A stretch of DNA of 64,000 bases from a virus, in the IMG/VR virus record IMGVR_UViG_3300042554_000362, positions 1 through 64,000 of that record; one strand, given 5' to 3'. Position numbers and translations under genes: made by a program. Shown here in pieces: positions 31,154 through 41,813 of the stretch (within the stretch, counting starts at the first letter, position 1; every line of letters begins with the position of its first letter). The notes under the pieces are model-generated. The model was not told the origin of the DNA, searched no databases, and was given only the letters and a program-made list of their open reading frames with translations.

Positions 31154-32548
31154 TTATTCACACAATGGTATAGTCAAAGTGTTACTGGCTTGAGTTACGT
31201 AGGAACCTTTATAGCCTGCTGCTTGCGGTATTCTCAGAGTATATGTTGGCTTGATTGTGCCCAATCTACGGCATCTTATCCTATAAGTAGTAGGGCCAGT
31301 CTGCGTCGGTGTTCCAAATATGCTGATTCCGGTGTAATATGGCTCAAAAGGAGCAGGATTAAACGAATCCAGGACCTGATTTGCCTGCACATCTATGTAG
31401 AAATCTGTTGTACCATCCAATGGTATACAAGTACCACCATAGCTAATTCGCAAGGTCAAGATGTTAGGTGATGCTGTGGTAGTAGATGTTGTAGTGCTGG
31501 GTGTAGGCGCTCGACTGGTATCTATAATACGCACATTGGCAGTGATAGTAGGATAGCCATCCAAAGTCAAGCGCATGATTTCATTGGCTTCAGTTTTGAG
31601 ATCTTCTGTGGCCACATAGGTAACTATGCTTTCATTGTTTACAGTGGTAAAAACGCCTGTTAGGGCAACATTACCAATGTCTGCGCTTTGTATACCTGTG
31701 CCCGAAAGCGTAAACGGAAAATCTAATCCATCTGGCACTGGACGTCGTGCGAAAAATCTAAATGTTATGGTTTCGCCTTCATTGACCACATTAGGTAATG
31801 CTTCTACACCATACAGAGGAGTATCTTCAACCACGGTAATAGAAATGTATTTGGGTTGACCAATTTGTCCATGCTGTGTGATCAAGGTATAAACAAACCC
31901 ATCATTGCCTTTAAAATTACGATTAGGTACATATAGAAAGTTTCTACGATCTTCAGTTAAACGCACATATCCATTCATGGGCTGTGTTATAGCTATGGGA
32001 TCAGACCAAAGTGCATCACCTACTCTATAAGTAAGATGTGTATTGTATAATCCCAATGTACTTACTGTATTACCTAGTATGGTATTGTTAGCATAGCCAG
32101 ATGCTTTGCGGTCTGAAGTAAATCTCTGTTTATAAATGTCGTAGTTTTGCACGTTGACCATGGGAATAACCAGGCCACGCTTTTTCTCATCAGTGCTGTA
32201 TTCAGCCTCGGGTTTGATTATTTCATCACAGATCACTCTAACTGTGCCCGTGACACTGTTGGCGAATATAATGGTATTACCGGCTATGTTGTATTCTTCA
32301 AAAGGAATACCGCTGGTTTTCTTGGTAACATATCTGGGATTAATTACTCGATAACCATTTAAATAAACTTCTACCCAGTGTGAGCTAACAGGAGTAAAGG
32401 ATAATTCTAGTTCATTTTGATTGCTCATCACAGTGGTTTGTTGCTGAGCATATCTGGCCACATTAGTAGACGTCACTGTGTTAACCATGTAAAACGCTAG
32501 GTCTTCAGTCTTGGGCACAATCACATGATGATTAGGTACTACTAACAA
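31154..32548 (-). CDS. Virion structural protein with cadherin-like and Calx-beta-like segments
   Basis: The 464-residue product starts at TTG (32546-32548), chosen because GAGGAGG lies five bases upstream; an ATG-only search would miss about 20 residues. A fibre segment WVEVYLNGYRVINPRYV (about 58-75) is followed by a cadherin/VCBS-like stretch (VPNRNFKGNDGFVYTLIT, about 205-235). A Calx-beta-like repeat comes next (about 250-345; NEGETITFRFFARRPVPDG through TEANEIMRLTLDG). A Thr/Ser linker (STTTSTTTAS) joins these to a C-terminal domain of about 110 residues with two Cys-containing strands. Such domains are common on extracellular and virion surface proteins and can bind calcium. It follows the 1936-residue protein with its ribosome binding site inside that gene's 3' end, so the two are probably translated in series. 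Confidence 0.83.
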   Translation of the reverse strand: MLVVPNHHVIVPKTEDLAFYMVNTVTSTNVARYAQQQTTVMSNQNELELSFTPVSSHWVEVYLNGYRVINPRYVTKKTSGIPFEEYNIAGNTIIFANSVTGTVRVICDEIIKPEAEYSTDEKKRGLVIPMVNVQNYDIYKQRFTSDRKASGYANNTILGNTVSTLGLYNTHLTYRVGDALWSDPIAITQPMNGYVRLTEDRRNFLYVPNRNFKGNDGFVYTLITQHGQIGQPKYISITVVEDTPLYGVEALPNVVNEGETITFRFFARRPVPDGLDFPFTLSGTGIQSADIGNVALTGVFTTVNNESIVTYVATEDLKTEANEIMRLTLDGYPTITANVRIIDTSRAPTPSTTTSTTTASPNILTLRISYGGTCIPLDGTTDFYIDVQANQVLDSFNPAPFEPYYTGISIFGTPTQTGPTTYRIRCRRLGTIKPTYTLRIPQAAGYKGSYVTQASNTLTIPLCE

Positions 32549-32549
32549 G

Positions 32550-35500
32550 TTAGCCTCCTCTGATCAGCCATTCGCTGGGCCATAGATAACCTGTTCTAGC
32601 TGTTAACATGGTAGTGGTGTTAAAGTGAATTCTATAGTTCCAGTAGGCTGTGCCAGTGATTTGGAAAGCAGTGGCACTAACATACTTACCTGCGAAAAAT
32701 GCCGCAATATACTGTTGACTGTAACTGCCCTTATTATACAAATAAGTACGCTCATAAAACACAAATGGTAGTTTGCTAGGCGGATTACCTCGACCAGTAA
32801 TAGAATCTCTGGCACGACCATAAGGTGCAAATGCTCCTATATAAGTATAGGTAGCACCCACTTGTGTAAATTGATCCATTTCCCATAACACATCTTGATA
32901 GTGCACAGGTTGATTAAAGATTGTTAAATGATTAGCTCTAGGCATAATCAAAGCTGGAAATTGTAAAGTTACAGGCTCATTTAGATAAAATACAGGATCC
33001 AGGTTCCTAAGTATTGGATCAACTTGAGGTTGCATTAAGGGTTCAAAGTCTTTCAGCAGCTGAGGTATTACTTCAGGCATTAAAGGATCAAATTGTTTCT
33101 CAATTGACGGCACCGGAGAAATTATTTCTGCAGCCATTTGTACTTCCAATGGATCTGTTGTCATGGTGAATTCATAGACCGGAGTATCTAGCATACTAGT
33201 AAAAATAAAGTCAGGCGCGGGTGCTATGTTACCTTCTACGACATCATAGTTAAAATCTTGACTGGACATTGAGCTCACAAAACTGGTGTCAATGTTTTGA
33301 TAAATGAATCCGTTGTCCTGAGTAAAATTAGTAGCGGCTTGTAATAGATCAACTTCATCATTAAATCTATAAAATTCAGTTCCAGGCAGTGTTCCGCCTG
33401 ATGCAATGAGCCCTTGAAATTCTGTATGAGTTATTTGATTTGCAGCAGTTCTAGTAGGTGATATGATATCACCGTGAGGTCTGGTTAGTAAATTACCAAC
33501 AAGTTGATCACTTTCTGGGTCAAATTTGCCAGGTAACACATTACCACGAGCTGCTTGATTTACTATATATGTGGTATTTGTTGCCTGCCCTTGGCCAACA
33601 AGACTATTGCTAAAAAATACTGTAAATTTCGGTATGGTGTTAGACACACTAACTAATCCACTAACCAAACTATATTCGTTAACCAAATTGGCCTGAATAT
33701 CGTCGCTGCTAATAAAGGTTGGCGATTTAACTGCTTCAAAACTTACATTAGAACGTAATTTATTGAATTGTTCTACAAACAATGAACTAATACTGCTATA
33801 GACATTGGTAGCTGCATGCCCTCGTTCTGCAGTCATTGACTTGGTAATAACAGTTACATTTGTAAAAGCTGTACCAAGTTGTTTATACAACCAGGTTGGA
33901 TTTGATCTCAACACCGGCCCTGAAATACTGCGATTATTAATGCTCCAACGTCCCACTGGTATACGCACATTGCCGCCATCAACATCAGTTTTGATTTGAT
34001 ACAGTATGGCATCTTGCTGGTAATAATTAGGCACCAACCATTCTAGGGCAATCTTAGCGCCGGTGCTGACACTGCTGACATACGGTCCAACTGTGGTACC
34101 ATTAACCACAAGATTAACACCTATTCTGTCCACTAGCAGCGCACTAGTCAATGTAGGCACAGTGGCAGTTAGTGTGAGATTGGCAGATCTATAAGCAGGC
34201 TCTTCAAAAATTTGCGTGCCTGTTTGATTCATGTTGCGTAATCTAACAAATGGATTAACCAAGGGCAAGTAATTCATAGCATTGAATTTTGGCCCCGGAG
34301 CTGTTAACAGTGTATTCAGATACCAATGCGGTCCAATTATGGCCACTTCTCTAGCATCGTAGATACGTCTGCTGGTAAATTGATTGGTGATCATAATACG
34401 ATCACCTACTACAAAGTTATGATATTGACCACTTAGCACTGTGCTGATACCACCAGAAACTCTAGTAAAAGTTTGGCTAATACCGGTTTCTATGTCAGTG
34501 CTTCTATAATAATCAGGAATATAGTATAGACCACTGGTAGTAATTACCACATTGCTGTTAGCGTAGGTGATAGGTGGTTGATCAACATAGACATTAGCAG
34601 TGGTACTATAGGTACTAGCCAGGCTGTCTTTTACTGTAGGGATCACCTGTTGATAATCACCGATGCTAAACATAGGCGCAATAGGACGCTGAGTAGTACC
34701 CAATGGTATTTGCAATTTTACTCTATCCCCAGAAGCTACGTCATCTAGTCCTGTGTACACACGATCATTTAGGTATAATCTACCATAGTCGGCAGCTAGT
34801 TTGATATTAACCAAAGGTGGTATGCGTTGATCTACCACAAACTCATAGGCAGTTTCAGTGTCAGATTCGGCCAGACTTTTAATAACATCAACATATCTAG
34901 CAGTGAATCCTTGTGTGTCTTTGGTAAAGCTACCAGATCCTAGTGCTACCCAACGCCCATCAATGATTTCACTGCCAAACAAATAACTGGTTCCTGCTGC
35001 TATACCTGAAATATTGGCACTGTCATAGATCACATCAGCGCCGCTGATTCCTACATTGGCTGTGGAATTGTGTCTGGTATTGTCATACCAAAATTCAATG
35101 TACTGGAATCTACCTCCAGTGTAAACCCCCACTTCATAGGTATAAGCAGGAGCTAAAACATTGCTTTTAAACAGCACCGCAGTATTAGCTGTTAGTGTTT
35201 GATTATTGGTAACTGTGGCATAATTGCCCATGAACTTTACAGTAGTGGGTGCTGTGATTGTGGCACCAGTGCCATTATACAAATTGGCTCTGTTATATTG
35301 GTAACTGATTGTAGTACTCACTGGTGGCGGATTTGTGCCAAAATCTATCACAGTCTTTTCTACTGTGAGCGGTACACCAGCAGTGGCACTAATACTAGCA
35401 TTGCTGTTAAAGTAATAGTTTCTAAATAAAGCACTAGCGGCCGAAACTGAAGTAGGTGTGTTAGTAGGTATTCCTTCGTCGATGACCGCAATAGTTCTTG

Positions 35501-38360
35501 CTAAACTTACCCCAGATTCTGCTTGTACACTAACTGTGATAGTTTCAGTACCTTCATAGGCTACGTTAGGTTCTGTGGTCAACGTTAGCACAGCAGCACC
35601 ATTGGCGGCTGTAATAGAACCAGTCATGCCAGTGCCTGCCACAAAGTCTGAGCTGTCTACAGTGCCTGTGATAGCATAATTAAATGTTTCGCCGTCGCTG
35701 AGTGGAACTTCAGTAGCAGTCAAAGTAAATTGCACTGTGTTACCTTCAACTATGACTATGCTGTTAGCGGTCCATACATACTGTCTTGGCAAGGTATACA
35801 AACTGGCAACAGCAGCTCCTGAAGGAACACCACTACCTGACACAGTTTGTTTAACCCAGATTGCTGCATAATCGGCACTGCTAATTCGCACAGTGATACC
35901 ACCACTGTTGGCTAATGGAGTAACACTATAAGGAGTTCGAACAATGCTGGAAGCTCCACCAACTCCGGCGCTGGTATAAAATGCCCAGGTAGTATCTACT
36001 GAATTACTGGTAATGCCATCAATGGTAAACACATTACCAGTAACTGCAAGTATGGCATTACCGCTGACAGTGGTACTGGTTACTGTGTCTACAAATCCAA
36101 CCTGTACATTGTTAACCAAGACATTTGCATATTTCTTTATAGCAGTATTGGTTAATAAAAGCATGTAATTGGGCACAGTTTCAGCCATATACACAGTGGC
36201 GTTGACATTGAAAAATTCTGTAGCAGTTACATAGCTGCTTACTGTAATATTGTTGCCGCTGATATAATCGCCTACTTTGACATTAGCTAGATTAGGTAAT
36301 ACCACTTCAGGCCAATTAGTAGTGGTAATCACTGTGTTTACTGTGTTACCCAATGGATAGCTGTCCCAGCTGGTTCCGACCCAGCGTATACGCTTGCCTA
36401 CAAATTCACCCAGGCTTTGATCTTGGAAATAAACACCAGGAGTTTCATAGGTTTCTAAATTACCATCAACGATGTTCAGCGGGTTCACATTGATAATGGG
36501 TTTGCCTTGATACAAATTCTTTGGCTCTACATACACAGCATCAGTCTGCAGACTTCCGAATGTGGGATTCATTTGAACAGGTGTATTTTCAAAGGTTATA
36601 GTTCCGTTGGTATGCACATAAAGGTTACCAAATATGTTACCATAACTTTTAAGATTAAATGGCAATGGGACTAGTGTAAAACCTTCATCGATGTCTCCGG
36701 AATCTGGTAGACTATAAAAGCCCACTGGTGGAGCAACACGATTCAGAGCAACTGTACTAGGCAATAAATAATCGCGTAAAAAGGTCGAACTTATAACGGT
36801 TACTGTATAATCTATAGCAGTTTCGCCCAAAATTACAGGACTTCTAAACACACCGTTGTTGGTTGCTTTGTAGCTTACAGTAAAGTAGTCATTGGAGTTT
36901 ACAGGAGCATCACTGATACCATTGGCCCAGTATCTCAGACCTGTGCCTAATTTAGGATAAATTCCTTCCTGTCCTAGCATTACAATTTGTCTTAGTTCAG
37001 TGCCAATGTGTGTAACTGGTCCAGTTCTAGGTTCTAAACTGAATGGCACAATCTTTTGTATGCCAGTGAGATTCAGTGTTACTGCTGGTCCTAGGTAGTG
37101 TGTGGCCAACATATTACCATTTACTGAACTAACCAGTGTGACTTTGTTAGAAAAACTGACTGCGTTGTACACACTATCTGCATAGTACTGTAAAACCAAG
37201 TTGGTATTATGTCCGGTAACATGCAAATAACCATTAAACAACTTACAGTAAGCCGGAATAAAATCCGGTGTGTTCCAGATAGCATAAGCAGGATTATTAC
37301 CGGTAAACACCAATAATCTTTGATTATTAGAATCCGGTACTGCTACTCTGGCACCATCTGCCAGCGTGGCCGGCGACCCAACAGCAGAGCCAGTATATAA
37401 AACATTGGTTGCGCCACTGAGACTTACATAGATAACTTTCTGAGTACGTGTGACTACTATGGCGTCGTTATTTACACAGGCAATGTCTAGTATTTCTTCA
37501 TCGGCTAGTGTTATGGTAGTTTGTAGTGCAAAATTTATACCTAGCACATATATTTGACTAGCGCCAGCTATCCAAATTTTATTTGCCCTGACATCCATGG
37601 CAGTCACTGCCGGGAATAGTGCACTTAGAAATTTCTTTCTGGCAGCGTCTAAAAATGATCCACTGCCAGGAATATCTTCTTGAAATGGTAAATCATCTAA
37701 GATAATAGTAGGAGTTACTGTGGGTTCAAACTTGTCGCTTTCATAAAAACGTGTACTAAATACCACACGATAAATTTTACCGTCGTTGCCTAACAGTAAT
37801 AAATCTTGCTTGTAACCTCCTGAAGGTGTAACACTGGTAATTTTTCTATAGTCGATGGGACCTGCTGGCAACATCAATCTATTAATTGCTTGCCCAGTGG
37901 TAGAGTACAGCACTGCTGAGTTCTTCAATGGGTCCATGACCACATGCATGTTTTCTACATCAATAAATCCTTTGCCGAACCCTATAGGACTATTTTGTAG
38001 AAATTCAGGTAACTCTGAAAAACTAATTGTGGGACTAAATTGAATATAATTATACCAGCGTCGGCGAGCATCTGCTGATTTGACAGTGGCGTTGTAATTG
38101 TTGCGATTAACTACGGCAAAGTTCTGTAGTTTATCGTCTAGATAGTAAGGATAAAATTGATATCCTAGATATCCTGCAGGTGTGGTAACTGTGGCAGTGA
38201 CAATATCATTGTTACTCAATACAATAGGACGAGCAGTTACACCGATACCGTTAACTTGAATTGATACATTAGACCATATATCAAACTTTTGACGACGGGT
38301 TGATGTAAACGCTAAGGTAACTACACTATTGGGAACGCATGACGATACACTGGTGAACAT
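32550..38360 (-). CDS. Giant multidomain virion structural protein
   Basis: The frame could start at TTG 38372, but ATG at 38360 has GGGAAG four bases before it and is preferred, giving 1936 residues. Visible parts, with rough positions: a region of repeating short strands with a propeller-like look (about 120-420; DLLLLGNDGKIYRVVF, ANKIWIAGASQIYVLG, NDAIVVTRTQKVIYVS). A segment like extracellular beta domains follows (about 560-600; DEGFTLVPLPFNLKSYG, LYVHTNGTITF), then a Calx-beta-like repeat (about 870-965; IVEGNTVQFTLTATEVPLSDG). A long C-terminal part contains a Pro-rich stretch with repeated DPLM/DPIL/DPVF motifs (about 1745-1800). The tip has many aromatic residues and ends WPSEWLIRGG. 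No catalytic motifs were recognised. Position among fibre genes suggests a baseplate-associated fibre or large adhesin; the family is not recognised with confidence. Confidence 0.8.
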   Translation of the reverse strand: MFTSVSSCVPNSVVTLAFTSTRRQKFDIWSNVSIQVNGIGVTARPIVLSNNDIVTATVTTPAGYLGYQFYPYYLDDKLQNFAVVNRNNYNATVKSADARRRWYNYIQFSPTISFSELPEFLQNSPIGFGKGFIDVENMHVVMDPLKNSAVLYSTTGQAINRLMLPAGPIDYRKITSVTPSGGYKQDLLLLGNDGKIYRVVFSTRFYESDKFEPTVTPTIILDDLPFQEDIPGSGSFLDAARKKFLSALFPAVTAMDVRANKIWIAGASQIYVLGINFALQTTITLADEEILDIACVNNDAIVVTRTQKVIYVSLSGATNVLYTGSAVGSPATLADGARVAVPDSNNQRLLVFTGNNPAYAIWNTPDFIPAYCKLFNGYLHVTGHNTNLVLQYYADSVYNAVSFSNKVTLVSSVNGNMLATHYLGPAVTLNLTGIQKIVPFSLEPRTGPVTHIGTELRQIVMLGQEGIYPKLGTGLRYWANGISDAPVNSNDYFTVSYKATNNGVFRSPVILGETAIDYTVTVISSTFLRDYLLPSTVALNRVAPPVGFYSLPDSGDIDEGFTLVPLPFNLKSYGNIFGNLYVHTNGTITFENTPVQMNPTFGSLQTDAVYVEPKNLYQGKPIINVNPLNIVDGNLETYETPGVYFQDQSLGEFVGKRIRWVGTSWDSYPLGNTVNTVITTTNWPEVVLPNLANVKVGDYISGNNITVSSYVTATEFFNVNATVYMAETVPNYMLLLTNTAIKKYANVLVNNVQVGFVDTVTSTTVSGNAILAVTGNVFTIDGITSNSVDTTWAFYTSAGVGGASSIVRTPYSVTPLANSGGITVRISSADYAAIWVKQTVSGSGVPSGAAVASLYTLPRQYVWTANSIVIVEGNTVQFTLTATEVPLSDGETFNYAITGTVDSSDFVAGTGMTGSITAANGAAVLTLTTEPNVAYEGTETITVSVQAESGVSLARTIAVIDEGIPTNTPTSVSAASALFRNYYFNSNASISATAGVPLTVEKTVIDFGTNPPPVSTTISYQYNRANLYNGTGATITAPTTVKFMGNYATVTNNQTLTANTAVLFKSNVLAPAYTYEVGVYTGGRFQYIEFWYDNTRHNSTANVGISGADVIYDSANISGIAAGTSYLFGSEIIDGRWVALGSGSFTKDTQGFTARYVDVIKSLAESDTETAYEFVVDQRIPPLVNIKLAADYGRLYLNDRVYTGLDDVASGDRVKLQIPLGTTQRPIAPMFSIGDYQQVIPTVKDSLASTYSTTANVYVDQPPITYANSNVVITTSGLYYIPDYYRSTDIETGISQTFTRVSGGISTVLSGQYHNFVVGDRIMITNQFTSRRIYDAREVAIIGPHWYLNTLLTAPGPKFNAMNYLPLVNPFVRLRNMNQTGTQIFEEPAYRSANLTLTATVPTLTSALLVDRIGVNLVVNGTTVGPYVSSVSTGAKIALEWLVPNYYQQDAILYQIKTDVDGGNVRIPVGRWSINNRSISGPVLRSNPTWLYKQLGTAFTNVTVITKSMTAERGHAATNVYSSISSLFVEQFNKLRSNVSFEAVKSPTFISSDDIQANLVNEYSLVSGLVSVSNTIPKFTVFFSNSLVGQGQATNTTYIVNQAARGNVLPGKFDPESDQLVGNLLTRPHGDIISPTRTAANQITHTEFQGLIASGGTLPGTEFYRFNDEVDLLQAATNFTQDNGFIYQNIDTSFVSSMSSQDFNYDVVEGNIAPAPDFIFTSMLDTPVYEFTMTTDPLEVQMAAEIISPVPSIEKQFDPLMPEVIPQLLKDFEPLMQPQVDPILRNLDPVFYLNEPVTLQFPALIMPRANHLTIFNQPVHYQDVLWEMDQFTQVGATYTYIGAFAPYGRARDSITGRGNPPSKLPFVFYERTYLYNKGSYSQQYIAAFFAGKYVSATAFQITGTAYWNYRIHFNTTTMLTARTGYLWPSEWLIRGG

Positions 38361-38398
38361 CGTGCTTCCCAATCAAGATAATAAGTCTACTAGACATA

Positions 38399-39583
38399 TC
38401 ACACTGTGGTAGTGCTGGTTGTGGTTGTAGTTGGTACTACACCGCCCACGTATATATGACTGTCTTCCACTGCTGTATTGGCCTGTGTTAACACCATTAG
38501 TCTAACACCCACACCATAGGCTTCGGTAGCATATAGTGCAGTATATCTGCGTGTAGCTGCTTCATTGTACACTGTAACATCAATGCTGGTACCAGGTCCA
38601 ACAACCTCAGCACTAACTGTGCCAATCATGTCTAGCTCATCACCATAACGATAACGCGGAGTACTCAGGTTATTGAAAAATGTAACAACGAATTCCCCAG
38701 TTTCAGTTAGGCTTTGCTGCTGGAAAGGGTTCATTAGAGCAGCACTGTCTGTGCTGTCAACTACTGCGTATTTCTTACGACTAGGACTTAGCACATCATT
38801 TTCACGTACAATAAATTTATAAAATTGGTCATATAGTATTACTGCTGCGGATACCGTAGTGGGAGTGCTGGTTCCGCCTACAGCGTATACAGGACACTTA
38901 CTGGTTTCTGTGGTTGGATCATTGCTACCCCTAAATGCTCCGCCGCCGCGAACATGCCCTGTTAAACGATCAACAGGACGTTGTACTAAAAACCAACGAA
39001 ATGGACTATTACCATGACCTGTAGTAGCACTAACCGAGCTAGGAATTTCTTCTTGACTGTCTTCCCATACTGCTAAAAATATACCACGATTAGTCAACGT
39101 TAGCGTGTAACTCATTGGGTAAGCACCTTCGCTGCCCACGCTCACAGTTCTGTTGATCCAAACCTGTGTCACTGACCCGGTGCCGCTATCAGCTGGAGCA
39201 CCGCTGTTGTTCCACGTAGCACTAAAGTTTCCTGGTGGCTCAACTGGCTCAGTGGAAGTGGCGCTTCTATTATTTAAAAATGCTATAGTACCAGAATCTG
39301 GAAACTGTAGCGCAGTTCCTGCATGCACTGCCAATCTGTTACTGTCTATTAGATTGAATACCAATCGCCAAGCAGCAGTAATTGTAGTACCCGGCGGAGT
39401 ATAGCTGGCCAGTGGATCTACGTCGGTGGTTCCTTCATAGATAACCTTACCAGTGCCCGCAGTGCCAAACTTTTTAATAAAATAGGTTTTCCCACTGTGC
39501 GCCGTAGTAAGTTCGGTATTGATATCTATCAGCATGGCTGATAGTGTGGTATATCCATGTTTTGTTACTGAGTAAACGGCCAT
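38399..39583 (-). CDS. Virion structural protein, paralogue of the 39601-41745 product, ending in a Thr tail
   Basis: The 394-residue product is clearly related to the next protein upstream. Both start with a short segment (MAVYSVTKHGYTTLSAML here). Both contain YPMSYTLTLTNRGIF..WE and FRWFLVQRPVDRLTGH, then a block with FIVRENDVLSPSRK and one with YRYGDELDMIGTVSAEV. Here the large insertion of the paralogue is missing. The protein ends in PTTTTTSTTTV right before the stop codon. In other proteins of this window such Thr tracts join two domains, so this one may have lost a C-terminal domain or may end in a flexible, possibly glycosylated tail. GGAG lies about 11 bases before the ATG. A baseplate or tail surface location is inferred from its neighbours. 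Confidence 0.8.
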   Translation of the reverse strand: MAVYSVTKHGYTTLSAMLIDINTELTTAHSGKTYFIKKFGTAGTGKVIYEGTTDVDPLASYTPPGTTITAAWRLVFNLIDSNRLAVHAGTALQFPDSGTIAFLNNRSATSTEPVEPPGNFSATWNNSGAPADSGTGSVTQVWINRTVSVGSEGAYPMSYTLTLTNRGIFLAVWEDSQEEIPSSVSATTGHGNSPFRWFLVQRPVDRLTGHVRGGGAFRGSNDPTTETSKCPVYAVGGTSTPTTVSAAVILYDQFYKFIVRENDVLSPSRKKYAVVDSTDSAALMNPFQQQSLTETGEFVVTFFNNLSTPRYRYGDELDMIGTVSAEVVGPGTSIDVTVYNEAATRRYTALYATEAYGVGVRLMVLTQANTAVEDSHIYVGGVVPTTTTTSTTTV

Positions 39584-39600
39584 TTTATTCTATACTCCAA

Positions 39601-41745
39601 TTATATAATTTGCTTCAGCACCGCTATTCTTAACCCCGAGTTATAAGTGCCATTGGCTGGCAATGCCTTATAAACTCGTTGTGTTGACTCTTGGTATGCT
39701 GTTACAGAAATTTCATTGCTGGCCATACAAACATCAGCACTGGTTTGACCTAACATGTCTAATTCTTCACTGTATCTAAATCGTGGTGTGGTTAGGTTGT
39801 GCAGGAAGCTGACTAGATATTTGCTGTCCTCAGTAAGTGAAATTTGATTGCTACTGTTAATAACAGCAAAACTATCTTTCCAATGAGCATCCGCTGGCAC
39901 TCGATATGGACAGGTTTCACTGGTAACAATAACTCCAGTATCTGGATTAGCATATAAACGTCTTGCGTCTGCATCACCTTGGCTAGGATGTAGTACATCG
40001 GTTTCACGTACTATAAACTGCCAATACCTATATCCTACACTGTTAATACAAAATACCGGACTCTTACCAGTGGTAAGTGTTTTGCCAGTTACACGATCCA
40101 CTGGACGCTGAATCAGGAACCAATTGAAATAGTTGTCTGTGGTCAATCTGCTGGTTCTTTGCAGCACACTAAAGCTACCCTCCCAACATCCGAAAAATAC
40201 ACCGCGATTAGTTATAGTTAAACTATAATTCAATGGATAAGCATTACCGTCAGTGCCTACTCTGGTTTTTCTATTTAAAAATCCTTGAGTTGGCTCACCT
40301 GCATCGGGTGTACCCGATGCACCAGTGGGCGCTTTACCAAACGCACCCGACCGATCAATAATAGCTCCGGATGCATCACGCACATAGCTGATATTAGCCT
40401 TATCATCAATCTGTATTGGAGTGGCTGCATAAAAACTTACCACTTGTTTGTCAGTGACATCTATGCCGATTCGCCATGGTTCAGTTTCTTCAAACTTAAA
40501 TTGCAGTGTTTCACCACCAGTTAAACTTTGATTGCTGCTTAGTACCACAGTGGCTTCTGTATTGGTACTGTTGATGTTAGCAGATACCACTGTGACATAG
40601 CCAGATACCGATCCTGGTAATACTGCACTGGTCACACGCTGTCCTGCATAGATAATAGGTTTCCAGCTTTGGCCAGGTGTAGTCATTCCGTTGACCTGAA
40701 CAATGGTGTTGCTGGTAGTACTAGATACCACGTTAGCATAAACACCAACTTGATCATTCTTAGGATCAACCATGCCAGTGGCTTCTAGTGCCACAGCAAA
40801 TTTACTAGGTACCGTTGTGGTATTGCTGGTAAATGCAGCGCCGTTACCTCTGGTTAACAAAGTAGTATTACCACTAATGGTTACGTTTGCACTGAGTTCT
40901 ACCCATGTAGCTGAAGCTGTTGTTTCACTATAGGTATACCATGGAGGCCCATTATAAACTACTCCAACTGGAATATTAAATGTACCCGTATTAACAATGG
41001 TAGTTCCAGCTGGAATAGTTGATAGTCCCGAAGGATCAAAAATTTCTTGACCCTTTTTAACAGTGCCAATTGGGCCTTGTCTGTCGCCTGAGGTAGTCGT
41101 CCAATACCAAATTTTATCAGTGGGCCATCTAGTGCCCTTTGTTCCGCCGGAGCCGTTAACTCCCCAAGCTGCATCCCAATTAGTTTGTGTTCTTTCATCG
41201 CTAGGAACACTATTTCCACTTCTAGCCAAAAGATTAGCAGTAGCAGCACCACCTTTGGTGCTGGTTACAGAGGTAGTAAGGAAAAAGCTACCGGCACGAT
41301 AATCTACATTAGCCTGTCCATCTAGTGTTCCGTGAACTAGGTATGCCGGCTGCGGAATACCTGCAATACTATTATAAGTAGCAGGCACGTTGTACTGATA
41401 GCTAGTAATTTCTCCTACGGCTGTGCCAACAGCAGTAACATTAATCATAAATGGAGTATCGTAGGAACCACCTAATAGAACTAGTCTGTCACCGACCCTA
41501 TAACCACTGCCTTTATTAACCATGTTAAACACTCTGATAGATGGCGGCCAAGTACTAGTATAATCAGTGATGTCAGGATCCACAGTATCATTGATGAATC
41601 TGGTGTTAACTACCCTAAACCCATGATTCTGCATGTCAGCAACCATTCTAAATACCATGTCGCTGACTGTAACAAATCCTGCACGTTCTACCGAGTAGAA
41701 CCCTTTGTCTGCATTAGTATATTCATAAACTGTACGAATAGACAT
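39601..41745 (-). CDS. Virion structural protein, longer paralogue of the 38399-39583 product
   Basis: The 714-residue product begins MSIRTVYEYTNADKGFYSV, followed by a segment with RVFNMVNKGSGYRVGDRLVL (about 85-105), a motif frequent in large aquatic-phage structural proteins. The C-terminal 230 residues match the paralogue downstream: YPLNYSLTITNRGVFFGCWEG, FNWFLIQRPVDRVTGK, FIVRETDVLHPSQG and YSEELDMLGQTSADV. The middle has beta-rich repeats without a known family. The ribosome binding site GGAG lies nine bases before ATG and a late promoter match GATAAATA is at 41788-41795, so a transcription unit may start here. It is probably part of the baseplate or tail surface. Function is unknown. 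Confidence 0.82.
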   Translation of the reverse strand: MSIRTVYEYTNADKGFYSVERAGFVTVSDMVFRMVADMQNHGFRVVNTRFINDTVDPDITDYTSTWPPSIRVFNMVNKGSGYRVGDRLVLLGGSYDTPFMINVTAVGTAVGEITSYQYNVPATYNSIAGIPQPAYLVHGTLDGQANVDYRAGSFFLTTSVTSTKGGAATANLLARSGNSVPSDERTQTNWDAAWGVNGSGGTKGTRWPTDKIWYWTTTSGDRQGPIGTVKKGQEIFDPSGLSTIPAGTTIVNTGTFNIPVGVVYNGPPWYTYSETTASATWVELSANVTISGNTTLLTRGNGAAFTSNTTTVPSKFAVALEATGMVDPKNDQVGVYANVVSSTTSNTIVQVNGMTTPGQSWKPIIYAGQRVTSAVLPGSVSGYVTVVSANINSTNTEATVVLSSNQSLTGGETLQFKFEETEPWRIGIDVTDKQVVSFYAATPIQIDDKANISYVRDASGAIIDRSGAFGKAPTGASGTPDAGEPTQGFLNRKTRVGTDGNAYPLNYSLTITNRGVFFGCWEGSFSVLQRTSRLTTDNYFNWFLIQRPVDRVTGKTLTTGKSPVFCINSVGYRYWQFIVRETDVLHPSQGDADARRLYANPDTGVIVTSETCPYRVPADAHWKDSFAVINSSNQISLTEDSKYLVSFLHNLTTPRFRYSEELDMLGQTSADVCMASNEISVTAYQESTQRVYKALPANGTYNSGLRIAVLKQII

Positions 41746-41787
41746 TAAAAATTCTCCATTCCTAGGATAGATCCATAGATATACAGT

Positions 41788-41795
41788 TATTTATC
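41788..41795 (-). promoter_or_regulatory. Late promoter-like box GATAAATA
   Basis: Seven of eight bases match TATAAATA, in the 71-base gap before the gene at 39601-41745. This gene also has a ribosome binding site, so a separate transcript is plausible. Confidence 0.5.
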
Positions 41796-41813
41796 AAATG
41801 CACAGTTTTGAAT

